From positions 7,688,001-7,752,000 of the forward strand of contig CM114273.1 of NCBI GenBank assembly GCA_050084515.1: a stretch of DNA of 64,000 nucleotides, in the 5' to 3' direction. A program made the position numbers and the translations under genes. Within the stretch, counting starts at the first letter, position 1, and each line of letters starts with the position of its first letter. The notes under the pieces were generated by a model. It had not been told where the DNA came from, searched no databases, and saw only the letters and a program-made list of their open reading frames with translations. Shown in pieces: positions 24,761 to 38,349 of this stretch. The DNA comes from Blasia pusilla. Taxonomy: Eukaryota; Marchantiophyta; Marchantiopsida; Blasiales.

Positions 24761-25929
24761 TGATACTTTCCGCAAAGAATGTGGAAGCAGCTCAAAGGGA
24801 TGAAAGGTTTCGTATTCATATCGAAGGATGAACATCTTCAGTCAACTTTTTAAGTTGTTTATGCACAACATCCCAAACATCACGTTTCCCGGGATTCAAT
24901 AGTGCCTCTCCACGGATAGCTTCTTGATATAACTCTTCTGTGTTATGTACAATCTCATCTTCCTCAAGATTCAAAGTTGAACTATTTTCTTCTTGAAAGA
25001 GAGGTTGGGGCATGTCAGGGAAGTTTGACAATCTTTTCCCTTGATCCTCCAAGTGGTAGTGAACATCCAACAATGCATGATTTATGATCTCTACATTCAG
25101 AGGAAGATCTGGAATTCCTATTCTCTATGCACAAATATGCAAGGAGTTACCACGTAAGAAGTCTGAAAAAATGAGAAATTCATGAAGATATAAAGTTTAC
25201 TTTCGTAAGAAGGAATATCTGTAGGTTTACCTGACGTTTTTCATGTAAAAAATCCTCAGTGAGATGAATTAGAAATTCATTCCACAATACCACTGGCCTA
25301 GCCAGCTTGTTATATGCCAGAATAATGGCAAAGAGTTGGCAAAGCGATCGACCTCCACGTATCTATGAAGCTTCTTGCAAGCAAATAATAACCTCCCTAT
25401 CATCTTGTAAGAATCCTAATTGGATAGCACCGTCTTTGAAGGTTGGATACAGTATTCCATGCACCGTCCTTAAATCTTCATATGTAGTTGCACCTCAAAT
25501 ATGATGAAGAAGCAATCATTACTAGTGACGTTCACCATCACCTAAGCAATAAAGGTTTTATAATAAGATATTTCAAAATTAGTAGTGAAGTACACAAAGT
25601 GTGGAATATGAGTGTAAGAACTCTCTAATGGAAAGGAAAGAATGCTTGAATTAAGAAATGCTATTTTGGAAGATATGTACATGGATGGGTGAGATATAAT
25701 CGCGCGATAGGGTAACCATAACCATGTGCTCCTTGCACACGACGATAGCACATTTTCTTTTTCCAATTGTAATGTGAATGAAACTCAACATATAGATACT
25801 TGTGGGCAGAAGGATCTAAGCAGTTGGTTGCAAACCCTGCAGTTAAAGTCCTATCTCTATTTCTTTATAAAATATTTTCTGGTAGTTCATTAGCATTAAA
25901 ATATATAAGTTTTTCATCTAGGATATGAA

Positions 25930-28900
25930 GAACTAACCTCACAATACTCAGTTGGTCTGAATGCAAGCTGAACTTGAGAAATTGCCAACATGCTTATGAG
26001 GCTGAAATATACCTATGCAAGAAGAACAAAATAGAATAAATATTGAATGGTATGAAAAAAAATTCATCAACATAAAGACTATTTTCATATGGACATAGAT
26101 AGATCATCACCTTGCATCTTGATATTGTGTTGTCTCATCTATAACGTCTGGAGCTGTAGTAGAAGTACTTGAGCTCTTAGACATCCCAAATGTCACATCA
26201 TGTAATCCCTTGTATACGTATTTGTATAAATATTTTACCCTTGAAATATTATTTGTGATTTCTAGATTAATATGACAATCAAATAGAGTGCACAACATAG
26301 GATTATATAGGACAACCCAACGATTATCCAAAGGTTGATTACGTTTCATGACTTTAATGCCACTATCTAATCTGAACATCAACCTGAAAAAGTTAAATAT
26401 AATTGCACTTGATAAATTATAAAATAGATGGAACAAATCAAATAAGAAAAAATTTGAGTAAAGAAATTAAATTTGATCCATACCTTCTATACACATGATA
26501 GTCATCTTCCGTCTCTGTGGTCTGAGATGAAAACTGTTTGGGATATCCTTTAGTAAATTTTTGGTCTCCTTGTCCATACATGGTACATTAGGATTCAGCA
26601 TCCCACATGGATCATGCATCATACAATAAGATACAGTAGCAAAAAGTCGTGGATGAGTAGTAGCATCTTGAATTTTTGCAGAAATGATTTCATCAAAATC
26701 TGAGCATGTTCGAGGCTTATCATCTTGAGCCAATATTATTAAAATATGAACATGTGGCAAACCCCTCTTTTGAAACTCTAATACGTGAATACATCCAAAA
26801 ACCTTACCCAAAACATATTTCTTCACAATTAGTCGCAATAACTCCTTCTTTTTTTTTTCTCAAAAACCCGTACGACCAAGTCTTGACGATCAATAACTGT
26901 TTGACTTGGTAATGATGCTAATGTAATCTTCACCCAATTCGAGTTGCAAGTCATTGTGAAGAAATAATCCGGCTTTCAAAAATGCCTAACAATGGCCATG
27001 GCATCTTGATATAACTGATGCATATGCCGTGGACCCCTAGTAAATAAAGATGGTAACACAATACATCTCCCAAATGTATTACCATATGCATCACCCCTAA
27101 ACATAGCATCTTTCACACCTCCGTATAATTCAGCTGGCAACTCCTTTTGATTTAAACGAATCCAAGATAATCGTTGCATCTCTATGGTTGCATAAACATC
27201 TACCATGTACTCTTGGGTAAGTCTTCAGAATGGAAGTAATCGGTTGTCATCATCCACTCCAATAGGTGTCTAAAGTCGAAAGCTTGCAAATTGCACAGCA
27301 GTCTTCTCCGCCCTCATAGGCTCATTGTCTTCATCATGGATTATATCCTCGTCAAGAAACTCATTTGGAGCATACGTATCTCCTTGGATACTTGCCTCTG
27401 ATTCTCTTTGTGAACACTCATTTGAGGAATTTATCTAGTTCCCAAAAGGTATTCTTGGATGCCAACCTGCTTCACCATATACAAAGATTCCGAAATATCA
27501 ATTTGCAAGCCGAAAGCTTGCAAATTGCTTTTATTGGAATAGTCCTTTGCGTCATAGTACCATTCTCCATAGCTGAGTGACATTGTAACGGATTCAAATC
27601 TTTGAAAAGAGTAGACAATGATTCATATTAGTACATAACTTCACAAGTTGTAGATAAAGGAAGGAAGAGATGAAGATGAAAAAACAAAACAAAATAATGG
27701 TACAGAGCGGAAGTTGCCAACATCGGGGCTGTCGAAATGGGCAAAGTATTTGTTTCTTGAATATTGCATTCTTCTTGAAAATGAATATTTGTTCGCATCC
27801 CATATTGAATGTCCAAAATGGACGGACATTCAGATGTAGGAACGCAACGTTGGAGCATAGGCGCTATATGTTCTTCAATAAGATGCCTGCATCAATAAGG
27901 TGCTAAATTGTGAGAAGGAAGTTTTAGCACATTTTTAGTCTACAATACACTTGGGAATGTAATAAAATACAACCAAAAACCACACATTTCTTGAGAAAAT
28001 ATACCTTCTTTCCTCTTTGAGAGGTTGAGTCATTGATTCTGGATCAGCCATGTTCTTATCATTTGGAAGTGCATTTTCTAGAAACATAGAAACTCGAACA
28101 TCATGTTGTGGTATCAATCTTGAAGATCCAATACCAACATAAATTTCTTTTCGTTTCCTTTTATATTCTTGCCTTCTTTGTCTTTGTACATTATTGTTTT
28201 CAAGATGTTTCATCCATTTACGCCTTTGTGCTTATGCACGTAGAACCTTCCTCACATCGCATATATATCCTTAGGGTTTGAAAGAATTGGAAGTCTAAAA
28301 AAAGTGAAGAAAAAAATTAGCATGGGTATGCATGCTAACATTAACCATGTAAAAAGAACATAAGAAATTGAAATAAAACGAGAGTAGATAGGGGATAGAG
28401 AAAGTTGCAAACGTTGGAGAAATGTGCATGGACGATGTAATATCAATTTGAACATAGTTTTGGCCATGTGTACTTCCTTGTGAAATATATATGATGTCAT
28501 AGAATTAAAATAATTAGAAAATGGGCATGATAACATACATTGTTACGTACAACATTATATGCAAGCAAAATGAAAGTAAACATGATATCCAAGAGAAATG
28601 AAAGAGAGTCCTTATGAGAAATATAGATACATAAAGCATTGCCTTACTTAAGTAAACACACATGTTCTCTTCTTAGATTGCAGTGGAGCTTTGTGATATG
28701 TACTTGCCATTTTTTGAGGATGAAATACATGCATACCATTTTGAATTCCATTCTCAAGAATAGTATTTACTTCTACTTGTCTCGAGGACATTAGAAGATC
28801 GATTAGCAACTTCGAGTTCTCTCCTTTTCATTTTATATTGACGATTATATTCTCACCGCGCCTCTCTTTGAAGAGAACCTTGTTCAACGCGATTAATGCG

Positions 28901-28960
28901 TTTTCGCCTTTGACCTACGGGACGCATGTTCTTGCAAATTTCGCATAAATCCTTAGGGTT
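25930..28960 (-). pseudogene. Helitron Rep (HUH) region and basic N-terminus, broken
   Basis: At 26,838-26,467 the minus strand reads HVLEFQKRGLPHVHILI. The HVH pair is the metal-binding centre of HUH relaxases, followed by DPCGMLNPNVPCM. Upstream, RGPRHMHQLYQDAMAIV (27,206-26,976) is the conserved block preceding it, and downstream RWVVLYNPMLCTLFDCHINLE, then YLYKYVYKG (26,436-26,107), is the block following it. At 28.2-28.0 and again 28.95-28.75 kb lie Arg/Lys-rich segments (RQRRQEYKRKRKEIYV; EYNRQYKMKRRELEV) typical of Helitron N-termini. Rep nicks and joins the ends during transposition. Stops and unclear joins remain between blocks. Confidence 0.75.
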
Positions 28961-29004
28961 TGAGAGAACCGGAAGTGTGTAATATGCATAAAAACCAAAC
29001 GTAG

Positions 29005-30210
29005 TAGAAAAATCCTAAGAGATGGCTTCAAATTGCAAAGAGTATATTCTCAAAATTTTGGGAATGAAATGAGAATGCATGAAGAAGAAGACCTACATTA
29101 GAGATACTTGGGTAGCAGAAGCATTTTTTTCCTTAAGATAAGTGTATGTTCCTTTGAGATTGAATGCCTTGTTGTCCTTCTTCCTCTCGTTGACACGAAG
29201 TTTAAGGTTTGTCAAATCCATGTACAACTGGAATATTGGTGATGTCCAGAAGAGTTCTTCGTCTTTCTGTTAGCCTTGAAGATCCAATAGCGTCATCCAT
29301 CTGCAAATGTATAGAAACATGAAAAAAATTCTATTAAAAATACCAAAAAAAGAGAAGAAATATTTATATTACAAAGAATGAAAAATTTAGATTACATGAA
29401 AATTCATCAAAATGAATTGAACTGAAAATTTAATAATAATCAGAGCGCAATAAAAAAAAGGCCAAAAAAATTAAATTAAAGGAAAAAATTTATTTGAAAA
29501 AAATTCTATTACTTCATAAGTCTTGCACTTGAATAAATAACTTAGAAAACAAACAAAAAATGGAACTAATTTTCTTCATAATAATCCAAGAACAAATCTA
29601 TGGTGGGAAATCTGCCACGATCGGGCTAATCTAAGCCATTCATTTTAGGGCTCAACATATGAAGGACGGGCACCATTGGGCTAATCTAACGGCTAGGATC
29701 TTAGGGCTGCGCAGATGAAGGGCGGCGATCTTAGGCAAGGTCGACAACAAGACTTTGGCACTTTCGGCATTTTTGCCTTGGGGCAGAATTCGGGCCGCGC
29801 GATCGAGCGACTTTGTACGTGGGGCTGAAATTGGGTTGCGCAATCGACCGAATTTCATCTGATCCTATTTGGGTTGCGCAATCCGTATGTGGAGTGGGGA
29901 TCGGTTGCGTGCTTACAGGATTGAGCGGGGCCTGCAGAGTGGGACATTTGCGTCTCTCGGCTGCAGTGTTCGCGGCAGTGATCGAGGAGATTTGCGATCG
30001 ACCGACACTTGGATGCAGAGATCGCAAGGAGTGCACGGCTGCTATGCACTCAGTGTTGGGGCAGCCGGGTGAACATTGCGCAGCTGCACTCACAGTAGCA
30101 ATCGCGCAAGGGAAGAGTGCGCGGTTGCACTTCTCGCGTCACTCTCTCAATTTATAAATCATAGGGTCTAGATCATTGGTTCAGGATGTTTAATTTCAGT
30201 TGAGTCTACG
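29005..30210. other. Spacer with a GC-rich island
   Basis: An AT-rich stretch to about 29.6 kb is followed by a sharply GC-richer island (about 29,640-30,160). Frames are open on both strands over that island (120 codons minus at 29,731-30,093, 114 plus at 29,813-30,157) but show no family motif. It may be the distal part of the Helitron with captured host sequence, or an unrelated insertion. Confidence 0.35.
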
Positions 30211-30213
30211 TTC

Positions 30214-30525
30214 GTGAGGGTGAAGAGTGGGGCGAGGTTTGTTGGATGATCCAGAGCTCGTCGCTGTAATCTTCATAGCTCGTAGGTGAGCTCCGAGATG
30301 ACATTCCAATGCGTGTAACATCCGAACACAGCTTCCTGTCTGCAGCAGGTAGACATTTGAACACGGTTTGTGAGGGTGAAGAGTGGGGCGAGGGTTGTTG
30401 GATAATCCCGAGCTCATGGCTGTAATCTTCAAAGCTCGTGGCTGAGCTACGAGTTGACCTTCAAATGCGAGGTAACATTCAAACATGATTGCCTGTTTGC
30501 AGCGTGCAGACATTCCAACACGGCC
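30214..30525. repeat. 156-bp tandem duplication, two copies
   Basis: The unit starting gtgagggtgaagagtggggc at 30,214 recurs at 30,370 with about 80-90% identity over its whole length (the same order of words: gagctc, ctgtaatcttca, agctcgt, tgcagac). A minus-strand frame of 118 codons runs through both copies, so the protein would contain two repeats (ending in PRPTLHPH each time). No known domain was recognised. Confidence 0.85.
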
Positions 30526-30559
30526 GCCTATTTGCATTTTTTTCTGGAGCACTTCTTGT

Positions 30560-33500
30560 GCTTAGCTCCCCAAGGATCAAGATCATCTGAACTTAGCATC
30601 ATCTTGTAAAAATCCAAAAACATAGTGAGAGAGGAATAGTAGTTCCCCAGGACCCTGCTTTATTGCATCTTGCTTTATTACCAACGTGTCACATTGGTAG
30701 CTTTGTAGAACATATATTCTCCTGAGGTGGCATTGAGGTGGCGGTGCTCACATCGTCATCCTCATCTACATTGTTGGCTTTTTGCTCTACGAAAACTTCT
30801 GGCGCAATTGACAGTTGAGTGCTCCCATGTTCTACAACCACTTCCTTTCCATGTTGCCTTGGCTATTTTGGAAAAAGGCCATGTACCTCTCTGGCCTGCC
30901 CTCCATGTCTCCATATAGGGTCTCTTGCCATGTGATTCTCTCACTATAGGAAAACCAAAGTTGGGTTTGCTTCCTGCTCGAGTTGTTGACACATACTTCA
31001 ACCTATGTCGACTTTGAGTAACTCTTGGCGCATGAAACTCTGCAGATCCTGCCATGGGAATTTTTGGTGTATGATGGTATCCAAGAGAGTCATTTTTTTC
31101 TCCATTTCTTGTTGTACAATTGTGAAAGATGCACTATGGAAGGGAATCTCCCAACTTTTAACTAGTGTGGGAGTGGTGGTGGCAGGTGTGGAAAGCTTGA
31201 GGGGCTTGACGGGACTTTCGAAGAAACCTCCAAAACACTGGCCAAAGTTTCCATCAAGAAAAAAAGAGCATGGACTTAAGGCCTTCCGAGTTCTCTTTGG
31301 AGACAAATCACGTAAAGCACATGATAAAACGATGATGCTAGCTTGATGTCGCTTCATTTTGGAGTAGGAGTAGTCTTACTATGAGGTGCAGCAGGCCCAA
31401 TTCTTGGAGTGGCCAATTTCCCTTGTTCTTACTTTCGCACCTTAAATGAAACATCATAAACTTAGTCAGTTGTTACTCCATCAATAGTCAAGAATGTAAA
31501 GAAACACCTCAGCCACCTTTGTATTCTCTTGTTGAGTAGAGAAATAAATTTCACTTAAATGAATGTCTGGTGTACCTGAATGTGCATGGCAAGATCATTC
31601 CTATTTCAGAATGCTTTGGGTGAATTTTAGTAGAAGCAGGATCAAGAAATCATCATATGCAAAATCAGACTCCAAGTTGCTTGTGGTCGAGGTATGCTTT
31701 TTATACTGTGTTTGAAGTTCCAATTCAATCCCTTGCCATTTAATACCCACTCCTCCACTCTAGTTATATATATGGGGTCTTACAGGGTGGTGGAGATTCT
31801 CTTCAGACAACCCACTCCCCCACTCCAAATTAATTCACCACTACTAAACAAAAGTGTCAGAAAAAATTCCCACCAACATGTGACTCGGATATAATATCCC
31901 CTCCCAAGAAATTTCCAACAACACGCGACAGGGGGAAAGTAAAATTGTTGCTATTTTGTCTTATTTTGTGCAATTTTGGCTTATTCTACATGTAGGGTTG
32001 TCCATAATAGTATAGATCACATCATCGACAAAGAAACTTCAGCCCATGAGTATGGCAGAACTTATGTCCGTTCTCCTTTCATTGCGAGTGCTAGGGCCAC
32101 ATTTTAAAACTGGAAGGCGCCCGCCTTTGAAAATCAACCAAAACTCCAAAGGTTTAGTTTGGAAGAGGGTGAGTATGCTAGCAAGAAAATGTTATCAATG
32201 GGTCGGATATTTTTTCCTTGGAAGAAATATTTATCTTATGTTATAGGTGGCTATAGTTGGAGGATCAAATTTGGACTTTGTTCCTTCTCTACCAGGTTGG
32301 GTTGACTTTGGAAGATGGAATGTATGTTGATTTGGTTTTTCCTTTAACAAGCGGCTAAAATAATTTTTCCTTCAATAAACTTTTATCATGTGGTATTGAT
32401 GACTTAGATATAGGTCACTTGGTTGGGCCATACAAGTAGTGATAGAGGCGTAGGCTGTGTAGTACCAATATGGAGCACTTGATCAACAATTTGGATGGTG
32501 GGTGCGAGATTGTGTGTTGACGACCTTGGTAGAGAAGTGAACTTTATAGGACATGTAGCAGGTATTTGAGTGTATCAAGCTCAACACCATTATGAAGTGG
32601 ACAATGGCGTTAGGATTTGCAAGATGGCCAACACGAGGGAGTGGTAGGGTCATCGCACTATGCATCGTATGATGGTATGGGTTTGGAGAGAGACAATGAT
32701 GCCCCACTTATGTTGGCATGGTTAAGGTCCTTCCCTTCTTTTACAAGAAATTCAGAGGTAAGCATGAGTTGCTGGACTTGTGGTGGTGCACATTGATAAC
32801 GCGATTGCCATCAGATGGGTTAGCGAGCAATAATGAGGCCCACAAGAGATGGAGCAGCATACCTAAATGTGTAGTAAGACCATTATCATCATCCTTGTCA
32901 CACTACGGAGTGATTTTTTTATCTCCACCATGAGTTGAGGGTCGGTGGAGTAGTGACGCCTGATGGTATGACAGATAGTGGTTAGGATCATGGTGTAGGA
33001 TCCAAGGCCGGCCATGGTGGCCATGGGTTTGGTGGTGGTCTAGGACCACCAATCATCAGAGTTGAGGAAGTAAGTGCATTAAGCAATGATCTTTGCGCCA
33101 TGATTGTCACTTTGGAGCAATATGTGGTTGCCCTATCATCATCTAACTAGTACTACGACTCTTGAGGATCTGACCGTGGTCAAGAGTGCGATGCTCAATG
33201 GTGATGGTGGGTGTATGAATTTGGATATTATGTGTGATGTTGTGAAGGTGGATGTGAGTGTTATGGGGGCCAATGGTGTGGCTTGATCATTTTAACCATG
33301 TGGTACTACTGTGGAGTAGGACCCACGATAAGGTGAGGTTGGTTGGCATACGCGATTACTTTAGTCTTTCACTTTTTTGAGGCAGTGAAGATCCCATCGA
33401 TGGATTCTAGTTGAGTGGGTGTGTCTCGTAATGTGGAAGGTTTTTGAGTGGAGAATGTATAAGCTTGTGAGGGGCTTTGCTCCAATATGTTGTAGGGGGT

Positions 33501-36000
33501 GGATGCGGCCATATGTTACGTGTCTTTCTCTTCTGCCATGGATTTTGAAACTTTGGGGATAGGACTAGTTGAGGTGTTCTTGTTGACCGCAACATTATGT
33601 GTGAGTGGTGGTATTGGTGCCTTGGGCGTAGAGGTAGCCATGGTGGAAGTGGAATCTAGTGGTGGGGAGCTATATGTGGAGTAGTTGACGTATTTTGAGG
33701 CAAGCATAAAAAACTTGGACAGAGGAGTTTTCTATGAGGCCACTAATCAAGTGGATGTTGACTACCCTTGATATTGTCCACTTGGATGACACGAAGGGTG
33801 TGTTCTATTTAGTTGGCCCTATAATGCAGTGGGATAATTAAGACGAGTTCCTCTCTAAAGACTATGGAATTTAGGATTACAAGTGTTCTTGATCCTAATC
33901 ATTCTCATTCTCCAACCTTACAAATTTAGCAATTTTATCATGAGAACTCTTGATCATGATCTTGAAAAAAGATTAACTCCAACCTTAAAAACATAATTGG
34001 TTTTAAGAGAGTTCTTGATCTTGGTTTGATCTCTTGGATATCTCACCTAAGAAATTCTATCAATTTTAGGAAGTGTCTTGATCTCGGTCATATTCCTTGA
34101 GATTTAGAAAGAAAATGATATAGATAAAAAAAAAGCATATTGTTCCTTATCACATTCCTTAGGAGATAGGACAAAGTTCAAGTTTGGGATGAAAATTTGT
34201 CATTATCATAGTCACTTTACTTAAGAGTTAGAAGAAAAGTGATTGGGATAAAACAATAAGTCTTGATTCTGATCATAGTCCATGGGAGTTAGAAAACATT
34301 TTTGGGATCTGGAATTATTATTGCCCTGTTACTTTTCTTACAAGTTATAAAAAGAGTGAGTGAGATAAAAGAAAAGAAAAAAATCACAATCCCTAATCTC
34401 ATTCTTTAGGATTGAGAGGAAAATGATCGCTATTAAGAAGTTCTCCCTCACAATCTTCTTTAATTTGGCTAAGAATCAACTAGACTTCTTAATGGAATCA
34501 AGAACATGAAAGCCGATGTTCTAAAGAAAAAATATTTTAAATATTTTTATTTAATTTAATATATATGCGTATTCTAATATTTTTGAGATTTTTAATTATT
34601 AAGAAAAATAAATATGAATATTCTATAATCACTTCTCCTCTTATCCTACAATCTATCCCTAAGTTCAACCACTTTAAAAAGTAGATTTTGAACTTGATGG
34701 AAAAAGGGGGTTCAATTGGTGGTCCCATTTCACCCTCTATAGAATAAGGTTCCCTTTTTATTTAATTTCAAAAAAATCCAAAAAAGAAAGTTTATGCAAG
34801 AATTGGGGAGGTGATGGGGATCACAAAACTTTTGATCTTAATCAATCTTTATCATAAACTTAGCATTTTCTTTGTTTCCTCTTAAAACTCTTCTTCTTGA
34901 TTACTAACTCAATCTTCAGATTTTGGAAAATAAGATTTTAATTCATCAATTTATGTGGAGGAGATGATGTAATCCCAATACATGCCTTGCATGTTTTTTG
35001 AGGTTTTGTTCAAATAAGTCACAATGGTACAACTTTGTAAGTAGTATGTGGTAAAAGACCAACTATGCAAGAATAATGATATCTCAGGTTCATGGCATTC
35101 CTCTTTATAAACACCAACTTGGAATTTCAAACAAAAATCCTTTATTTCTTGTCCCTCATGTACAACCATATGCATTTCTAAGTTGAAAACGTTTGCTCTC
35201 ATGCATTTATACGGGAGCAAAGAGTATCCGTTCGGCATACCTAAAGATCGAGGTTGGGAATTGCTTATGATAGGTTGAGCATGACTTGTTGAGGAGGTAA
35301 AAACCCTAAGTGTGTAGATTTCCACTCAATTAGAGTAATACGTACGATGCTATGTGGAAATTCTAAAATAGACTCACCAATGGTCACTCATTAAAACCTC
35401 CAAATCAAGATTAAAGTGATTATGGATAGATTACGTTGAGATGTCTAAGATGCCCATCACACACCTTAAACTTAGCTATTTATAATAATGGTGTTGATTG
35501 TTTGTAGTGCAGTCTCGAGAGTGCAGTGATTAAGTAAGTCTTTGAGTAGAATGCTCTTTAAGTGGAAATACTTGAGTTGATAGCATGATATACAAGGTTC
35601 TCACGCATGGTGTGAATGGATAGAGAAGAACATTTATTCTTATTGTAGAGAACCACTCGTTGGAGGTTGTGAGGTAGTATTTTGGATACTTAGATTTTGC
35701 TTGTGACTTTTTGGTGTTGGAGATTATCAATTCACATAAGTTTTAGGTGATCATGATGTGTTCCCATGGGGATAGAATCTTGAAATGTTGGTGGAAGGAC
35801 TCACCTTCCATTCCATGAAATGGTAATTATAGATTCTTTTTGAATTTTTTTGATTCTCACTAGGGATACTATGAATGGGCATTGTTTGATATATTTCGAT
35901 TGAAAATATCATGGCGTTGATGATTTGTTGGTCATTGAGATGTGGATTCCCATGAAATGACGAGATTAGTGAAATCTTGTTAAGCATCGCATTAAGGATT
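30560..36000. other. Spacer, no gene recognised
   Basis: Overlapping frames of 97-119 codons occur on both strands at 30.7-31.4 kb, but they hold no motif I know. From 31.7 to 33.8 kb the plus strand is G- and T-rich with short frames. From 33.8 to 36 kb the sequence is AT-rich. The 30.7-31.4 kb block has low stop density on the minus strand (a 119-codon frame next to a 97-codon frame in another phase) and may be a decayed transposon protein or gene fragment. Confidence 0.35.
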
Positions 36001-36015
36001 CTACTTATCTTGTAT

Positions 36016-36046
36016 TAGTTAGCATGCCCGTGCTACGCAAGAGAAA
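36016..36046 (-). repeat. Helitron 3' terminus, degraded
   Basis: The plus strand attagttagcatgcccgtgc, then tacgcaag, is the reverse of the family terminus GCACGGGCATGCTAACTA. It shares at least 17 bases (gttagcatgcccgtgct) with the termini at 22.8 kb. The terminal tetranucleotide here is CTAA rather than CTAG, which still fits CTRR. Confidence 0.6.
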
Positions 36047-37620
36047 AAAATTTCGTGCGTATTGAATCCCACTACTTATTTAAGATTTGTACGCATTTAA
36101 GCCCCACTCCAAGAATAGAATCCAAGAGCACAACCTCTTTCCCAACAAAGAAACATAACTCCTTATGATGCGTGCAAATATCCCCCCTTTAGCAACATTC
36201 GAGCTTATTCCCCACATATTATGGATGGGAGGGAAAATTGAACAATGTCTTTATTTTTTCTTATTCTATCACTATTTTTTCCTATTATGCATGTGGGATT
36301 TCCAATAATATTATAGATTAATGTGATGTCTATGGGATTGAAAATTGAGATGCCAACTCAAATGATTAAATGTAAAGCTATAAAAGCATCTATATAAGAA
36401 CAAACAAACATACCAATGAAGTTTGCTATTTAATCTTTGACCCAAAGTAAAAAGATTTAGGTATTTGCATGTTTGTGGAAGGTAGCACCTTTTAATGTTC
36501 TGGCAATATATACAATCCCATTGTTCCAATATGGCTCATATACACTACAAATATGTGCTTTCAAGAATAATATGGGAGTAAGAACTAAACAAGGACATAC
36601 AAATGTGTGTCACTTATTTCATTATTAATACTAGCCGACTCTAAACTCAATACATTAACATAATGTTATTGCAATGTTTCACAGATTCCACTCTTAGGAT
36701 CGAACAACTAAAAACGGTTTTTAAATAAGTCTCCGTGAGAGTAGAATCCACTTGAGAAACTCCAAGGTAACATATGTGCATAATTATCACTGGTACCTAG
36801 ACTACCATGTAAGTCACCAGCAAGTTGCTTGTGGTATGCACCAAAATATACATTATTCCTTTAGCTAAGTTCTCTTTTGTCTTAACTTCTTACCTTCTTT
36901 CTTAACTTAACTTCTTAAAATGACACATGTGAACAAGAGAGGAGTCCTAATGAGATAGAGGGTGGGCTACAGGAGGAGGGCTTAAGTAAAACCATCCTCT
37001 CTTAGTAGAATAGATTATAAATCTAGAAGACATTATGTATTCCCTATCAACTACTTCTGCACCTAATCCTATAATAAGAGAGGAGATATATGGTAAACCA
37101 AGAAAGGCCTCTCATAAGAATTTAATGCATGTAATGCCACCCTCATTTAGCAATAAGCTCAAAAGGATCTACTATATGCATTCCACACAATACAAAATAC
37201 AATATATACAATGTGTCTCCCAATATGAGGGATAGTTGGTGTGTACCTATGGGTCACCTCTAAGGTAGTTGGTTACAATGACCTTGTAAAATGAGCACTA
37301 GAAAGGATCCGTCTAAACCTCAGTGGAAAAAAATTAAAAAGTCTACACATTTTCACAAGAATTCCAAAAGTTGTAGACGAGTTGAGGAACTCTACTCGAT
37401 AGTGTAGATTAAGATGGTCGATCCTAAGTATCCCATAAACCCTAGGTCTATGGTCCATGCTCTCACCCATGCATCTATAACATGTACCTAATCTCTACAA
37501 ATTTTGAAGATACCTAAGCAAAACAAGTGGTTGAATTTTCATAGATATGGGACTTCAAGCACTTCATCCCACCCTCCGGAGTTAAATAAAATAACGGAAA
37601 GAAGTGCATGGGTATTGTGG

Positions 37621-37790
37621 CAAATATATCAAAATCCTATTAGGACTCCTCCTATCCATGGACAACACTTAATCACACCCTTAAAAGTTAATTCAAATAT
37701 GGTTAAGGGTCTACCTATATTGTTGCAAATGTATCAAAATCCAATTCAGATTTCTCACATCAATGGACAATACTTAATGACACCCTCACA
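37621..37790. repeat. 105-bp imperfect tandem duplication
   Basis: The words caaatatatcaaaatcct (37,621) and caaatgtatcaaaatcca (37,726) start two copies of a unit that continues with atggacaa(c/t)acttaat(c/g)acacc. In the plus-strand frame at 37,504-37,854 the copies read QIYQNPI..IHGQHLITP and QMYQNPI..INGQYLMTP. The frame resembles no family I recognise. Confidence 0.75.
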
Positions 37791-38081
37791 CCCTCAATTA
37801 TTAAAACAAAATCTACATATTTGGGGGATGCAACTTTGTACTATTCATGTATAAGGGTTTGAATTACCTCCCATAACTAAACTGAGGTGCCATTCAAAAT
37901 CAATTAAAAAATTATATCATTATAAGAATGCCATTTCATTTTGCGAACACTTTTCTTTTTGACACTTAGAGCAAATAAAATAATTTACTTTTTTAATAAA
38001 ATTTAAATCACATTTGAAAATTTTAAAAATTTATCATAGAAAAAAATGTAAACCACTGCATCACTCTTTATTTTAGTGAGA

Positions 38082-38126
38082 CTAGTTAAGACGCGTGAAA
38101 GATCGTGCATTGCACGGTGGTCCTTA
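38082..38126 (-). repeat. Helitron-like 3' terminus
   Basis: On the minus strand a clean stem CGTGC aat GCACG is followed by about 20 bases and CTAG at 38,082-38,085, then T. The spacer between stem and CTAG is longer than in the other copies, so the end may carry a small insertion or belong to a sister family. Confidence 0.45.
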
Positions 38127-38349
38127 CCCCTAAACGCCCTTAATTTTGAATGCTACTTGAATACCCCCAATCTGAATGCCCACGCCACGTTCAAAGGACA
38201 CAACTTGAAAATCTAGTATAGATCGATGCTAATGATCTTTATACTAGCGATATCGATGCAGAAAACTATATACCATTGATCTTGATGCAGAAAACTATAA
38301 TTGAAAGCGTAAGTACGAAGAGTTAAAAAAAAAGGAGGGAACTGATTAG

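Larger units (their letters stand above)
22866..29000 (-). mobile_element. Helitron with Rep and PIF1-type helicase, remnant C
   Basis: This is a minus-strand Helitron. Its 3' end is the hairpin-CTAG at 22.87 kb. Going 5' from there come the helicase C-terminus (23.16 kb), helicase Walker A (24.7 kb), Rep HUH region (26.8 kb) and an Arg/Lys-rich N-terminal region (28.0-28.95 kb). The order N-terminus, Rep, helicase, 3' hairpin is the canonical one. The 5' end (TC on the minus strand) was not located, so the right boundary is approximate. Stops, frameshifts and introns interrupt the coding parts. Helitrons insert between A and T without target duplication, which fits the CTAG|T junction. Confidence 0.8.
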
